Shown here piece by piece: positions 26,128-29,490 of a DNA stretch of 29,490 nt. The notes beneath the pieces were generated by a model. It saw only the letters and a list, made by a program, of their open reading frames with translations, had not been told where the DNA came from and ran no database searches. Positions within the stretch are counted from its first letter, which is position 1. Every line of letters starts with the position of its first letter. Source of the DNA: Amphimedon queenslandica (taxonomy: Eukaryota > Porifera > Demospongiae > Haplosclerida > Niphatidae); NCBI RefSeq assembly GCF_000090795.2, contig NW_003546406.1, positions 54,005 to 83,494 of the forward strand, in the 5' to 3' direction. Made by a program: the position numbers and the translations under genes.

Positions 26128-27693
26128 TCAGTGAGACATTTCAGCTGATATTTCTCTATTATTCCAGTATTCTTCATCTTGTTCAATATTACGGATAGTA
26201 TGATCCTCAGCAATTTGATGAATGTTAATTTCAAAATTTCTCACCCTAAGTTTGTATTGCTTTGCTAAGATGACATATATTAGAAGCAGAATGAGACAAA
26301 TCATTGCTTCAGTGAGACAAAAGTAGAAACCACGACCTAATGAAAATTTTGGATCCATGAATATGAGGAAAGGTAGAAATAAAGCAAAGTTAACATAATG
26401 TCTCAAGTCTCTGAAACAAAGCCAAAGGCCAACTATTGTTCCTCTTATTGATTTTGGACACTGCGCTTGTAAAAACTCAACCAAAACAACATTAAAAGAA
26501 TACCACACCAAGGCCAAGGCAATACCATCAATGATATCCCATTTTTGTGGTTCAATATTAGACTCTACTTTATAGACAGTCAAACAATGAAACATTGGTG
26601 CACTATTATAATTGCCAATTAATGCAAGTACCATTAAAGTAGCATTGATAACAACCATCAACAACATTCCTATTCCTATTCTTTTAAGCATACTAGGAAC
26701 ATAGTTATAAAAGCAAGGGTATATGAGAAATTGATGAAGTAGAACAATTAGAATATATGTTCCTACAAATGACATGTAGCTTTTTAATGATCCACCACAT
26801 CCATAGTTATTTGAATATATTCCTTGAGTGTTATCTCCATACAATGATGATGATGCAGCACAAATTATTAACAGTGGTAACAGTCTCAGAGTAGTTTTGA
26901 CATCTTCAACCTCTTCCTCTGTAAATGGTCCACCATACTTATTCTTACCTAGTTCCAATCTTGAAGGAGCCTCTTCCTCCCAGTAGGTTAGAGCACTACG
27001 ATTCTCTGGATATTTGTGCTTCCTGGCATAACACAATACTTGTATTATTATTTTGAGTGGATTAACTGTGTTTACTGGAGTAACCTCAAGATATTTTTTA
27101 AAGAGACTGTGACTAATTAGTACTGTTGCAATACAGAAAACACCAATGGCTAAAGAAATGATGGATACTGTCAATTCACTATTGACTTCTGCAGTTATTG
27201 CTGATGAAGATATAATTGCAATAATTGGTCCAGTGTTATGCCACAGTATCACAGCAGTTAATTCATCACTTGATGATCCAATGAGTTGGTCAATATTAAA
27301 AGGTAAGAGATTAACACGAACAATCGCATTAGTAATCATCACAATAGGTATGAGACATTTTAAAGCTAGCAATAAGTGTGATGAAGGCAGTAATGTAGCC
27401 ATTATTATGACAGGAATCATGATGATAAATGAAATGCATGAACCAACAAGAACAAATTTATATCTGCTTACTAAAAAATCTCCCAAGAATCCAGCCAAAA
27501 TGAGAATAAAAGCAATTCCAATATCTACTATACCTACAAGTAGTCCAAAATCTGAAGAGTATGCCATAAAGTTTCTTATCATGTTCATACTGATTGCAAT
27601 CATGAAGTCCCAGAAGAGCACAAGCAAAGCTCCTTTTGAGTGTATGAACTGAAAACGATAAGGCAAAGGGCAAGAAGGACTTTCTGAAGCCAT
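26128..27693 (-). CDS. POT/SLC15-like transporter E, diverged paralogue, single exon
   Basis: The 521-residue membrane protein starts at ATG 27691-27693 (MASESPS). It is related to genes B-D by the cytosolic block ENRSALTYWEEEAPSRLELGKNKYGG followed by FTEEEVEDVKTTLR, which parallels RSAFTYWGEEPSRMDLAKERYGGSFTHEEVENVKTF. NIDQL stands in the position of the family GADQF motif, and EFLQAQCPKSIRGTIVGLW stands for the EFxxSQxPFGMxGMIIGLF block. The loop 2-3 motif is LGDFLVSRYKFVL. The TM1 segment (FWDFMIAISMN) lacks ExxERF. It is shorter in the N-terminal tail and separated from the tandem array by the TRAF-like gene and 3 kb, so it is an older duplicate. Confidence 0.8.
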   Translation of the reverse strand: MASESPSCPLPYRFQFIHSKGALLVLFWDFMIAISMNMIRNFMAYSSDFGLLVGIVDIGIAFILILAGFLGDFLVSRYKFVLVGSCISFIIMIPVIIMATLLPSSHLLLALKCLIPIVMITNAIVRVNLLPFNIDQLIGSSSDELTAVILWHNTGPIIAIISSSAITAEVNSELTVSIISLAIGVFCIATVLISHSLFKKYLEVTPVNTVNPLKIIIQVLCYARKHKYPENRSALTYWEEEAPSRLELGKNKYGGPFTEEEVEDVKTTLRLLPLLIICAASSSLYGDNTQGIYSNNYGCGGSLKSYMSFVGTYILIVLLHQFLIYPCFYNYVPSMLKRIGIGMLLMVVINATLMVLALIGNYNSAPMFHCLTVYKVESNIEPQKWDIIDGIALALVWYSFNVVLVEFLQAQCPKSIRGTIVGLWLCFRDLRHYVNFALFLPFLIFMDPKFSLGRGFYFCLTEAMICLILLLIYVILAKQYKLRVRNFEINIHQIAEDHTIRNIEQDEEYWNNREISAEMSH

Positions 27694-27939
27694 ACTAACT
27701 GATGATCTAACTAGAGAAGCTTTGGGAAAAGAAAGTAATAGAAATTGACTTTATAATCTACAATGGCACTGTTGACTTATTCAAATCCACAATAGGAATA
27801 CATTAATAATAGTTTTCAGTTTTATAAATTACCGCATAATAATAATGAATACTGTTGATTTCTGTATTCTGCAAGTAATGATGACATACAGTAAAAGTGA
27901 CATTTCACTTGCCCCAAACTTTCTTGAATGAGTATCTCA
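27694..27939. other. Upstream region of transporter E
   Basis: This AT-rich intergenic sequence precedes the foldback element. It presumably contains the promoter of transporter E. No specific site was recognised. Confidence 0.4.
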
Positions 27940-28305
27940 GTGAAACATTAAAAAATGCAAACAGTACATGCAGTGACAGATACATGTAAGGCCAGATTTA
28001 TACCAAAAAGAACAAGGGAATTAGCAGTAACAAACATACATGGAGCAAAGGGACCAGTGGCAAGAATTAAGGGTACCGTAACAAGGGAAACAGAATAATT
28101 AGGATAACAGAGATTACCCTCATCACCCTTGTTTTCCTTGTTATTACCACTGTTTCCCTTGTTACTCTATTTACCTTGTTACCTTTTCCTCTCATCACTG
28201 GTTCCTTTGCTCCATGTATGTTTGCTACATTGTTCCTTGTGGTAAAATCAGGCCTTATATGTACATATCTGTCACAGTTCCTGATGTTAATACTGTTTCC
28301 ATTAA
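27940..28305. repeat. Large foldback (inverted repeat) element with internal CCTTGTTA-type repeats
   Basis: The left arm (27973-28059) and right arm (28196-28275) are imperfect reverse complements, sharing for instance AAACATACATGGAGCAAAGG. The similarity weakens outwards to about 27940 and 28305. An inner pair, GTAACAAGGGAAACAG at 28078-28093 and its exact reverse complement at 28150-28165, extends the hairpin towards the middle. The centre and right arm also hold several CCTTGTTA units in tandem-like order. It is probably a foldback or MITE-type element. No clear target duplication was found. Confidence 0.75.
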
Positions 28306-29032
28306 ATGTCACTTATGTTAGTATAGTCCAGTACTATAATAGTTTGGCCATATATTTTTGAGCAGCATTAAAAATTTGTGAAAAATTCAAATGAGACCAG
28401 AATCAGCTCAAACTTTTAAACAACATAAGTACATGTATATGCGTTAGAAAAGTTATAAAAGTAGAATTTTTTCCTTTTTTGTTTCTGACAAAATTTGGCC
28501 AAAGACCGTGTACAGGAACTTTGGCCTGATTTTGACGATTTGGTATTTTATATAGGTCATGTAACTACCATTGCAGTGTTTCTAAGTGAGGCCCTGTTAC
28601 CTGTGACAACTGTCACTGGTAATAAGTGAGATCAATTCAGTGTGCATGTGCATTCTTTTAATTTCCCATGTTTCATTTTACCTAAACCTTTGTCAAAAAC
28701 TAAAATGATTATAATACAAACCACGTACATAATTCACACTTCTTCATTCAATTTTAGTTGTTATAATCTTGTGTCCAGTCTCTTGGACATGGGCAATTCA
28801 TGAATGGCGGTGATTTTTGTATACTTAATATGTAAACTGATATAATACTTTTATATGCATGAACAACCTTTGATTATGATCATAATAATAAACTATATTA
28901 TGTTATATATTACAGATTACCGTGTATATAGCTATTAATTATATTCATAGTCTAAGGTCTAGATAAACATTTCTAAGAATTTTATGCTGTGACTGCTACA
29001 ACAAGTTGACATTCGATTGTCTATTTTTTAAA
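28306..29032. other. Intergenic, upstream of the HSPA12-like gene
   Basis: These 727 bases should contain the plus-strand promoter and 5' UTR of the HSPA12-like gene. A candidate splice acceptor (ATATATTACAG, ending near 28915) would allow a 5' UTR intron. I see no heat-shock element that I would defend and no coding frame. Confidence 0.4.
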
Positions 29033-29490
29033 ATGGGTAGTAGCCAAAGCAAGTCTTCTGGTACATCCACTGAAGTTACATATGATGGAATTCATAAGAT
29101 TTCTCGTACTGAAGCTTCATATCGTGCTACTGATGGAAATATTGCTGCTATTGATTTTGGTACTTCATCAATTTCATTGGCTTATACCACTAAAGGAGAT
29201 GACAGAGTTTCAATGATTCCACTTGAACCTGAGAAGAGGAAACCAAGAGCTCTCAATACTATTTTATTGAAAAAGAGTGAAAAGAAAATAACCGTAGAAG
29301 CTGTGGGGGAAAAGGCAAGGCAAATTTATGAAAGAAAGAGGAAGGCTGAGTATTCTGAATGCATTTACTTTGAAAGGATCAAAATTTTAATGAAAAGAGA
29401 TCAGGTATACTATATATTAGATTTTGCATATTACTTTGTACCATTATTGTAGATTATTACACGCAACACACAAGTTGAATCATTGTCTGG
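29033..29490 (+). CDS. HSPA12-like HSP70 family protein, 5' end (truncated by the window)
   Basis: HSPA12-type proteins are distant HSP70 relatives with an actin/hexokinase-like ATPase domain. Exon 1 is 29033-29404 (124 codons, phase 0 donor GTATAC). A 48-bp intron (29405-29452) ends in TTGTAG and exon 2 begins at 29453. The phosphate-1 motif is AAIDFGTSSISLAY, where canonical HSP70 has GIDLGTTxSxV. RKPRALNTILL and the FERIKILMKRDQ / IITRNTQVESLSG join fit the family. The start at 29033 is preferred: its context is good and it gives MGSSQSKS, a textbook N-myristoylation signal; the upstream frame has no ATG. It is the only plus-strand gene in the window and diverges from transporter E. Confidence 0.82.

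Noticed and set aside
28067..28361. Small open frames on both strands within the foldback
   Set aside because: Their repetitive Thr/Val/Arg-rich or Leu/Phe-rich translations come from the repeat units, not from a protein.

Overview
The window looks like a stretch of a compact demosponge genome, probably Amphimedon queenslandica or a close relative. The base composition is AT-rich and most introns are only 42-60 bp with GT..AG ends. The gene content also fits a sponge: a many-domain SRCR receptor, a Death/CARD-like/NACHT NLR, a TRAF-like RING protein, an SLC15-like transporter family and an HSPA12-type HSP70. The species name is an inference from family content, not from a database match.

Layout: every gene from 1 to 27,693 is on the minus strand. 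(1) 49-7063 holds the 5' part of a secreted or membrane SRCR protein with 15.5 SRCR domains in 32 exons. All 31 internal introns are phase 1, and one frame stays open throughout (5,338 coding bases). Its 3' end lies beyond base 1. (2) 7247-8770 is a single-exon, signal-peptide sulfatase. (3) 9218-13087 is an NLR in three exons (Death, CARD-like, NACHT, C-terminal region). Its N-terminal leader is hydrophobic and ends in a perfect 2A-like ribosome-skipping motif (GDVELNPGP). (4) 13230-21131 is a tandem array of POT/SLC15-like transporters: one broken copy with an assembly gap (A), one internally deleted relic, and three intact single-exon genes (B, C, D). (5) 21711-22958 is a TRAF-like RING/zinc-finger protein with a divergent MATH-like end. 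(6) 22959-26127 is gene-poor and holds a MITE-like element, a strong stem-loop and a CpG-rich patch. (7) 26128-27693 is a more diverged POT paralogue (E). (8) 27940-28305 is a large foldback repeat. (9) 29033 onward, on the plus strand, is the 5' end of an HSPA12-like HSP70 with an N-myristoylation signal.

How the genes may fit together (inference): several belong to families used in recognition and innate signalling (SRCR, NLR, TRAF-like). In vertebrates, endolysosomal SLC15 transporters deliver bacterial muropeptides to NOD-type NLRs. One transporter here (D) carries an N-terminal acidic dileucine motif like that of SLC15A4. The most striking element is the 2A-like signal leader on the NLR, which predicts that one mRNA yields both a secretory-pathway form and a cytosolic form.
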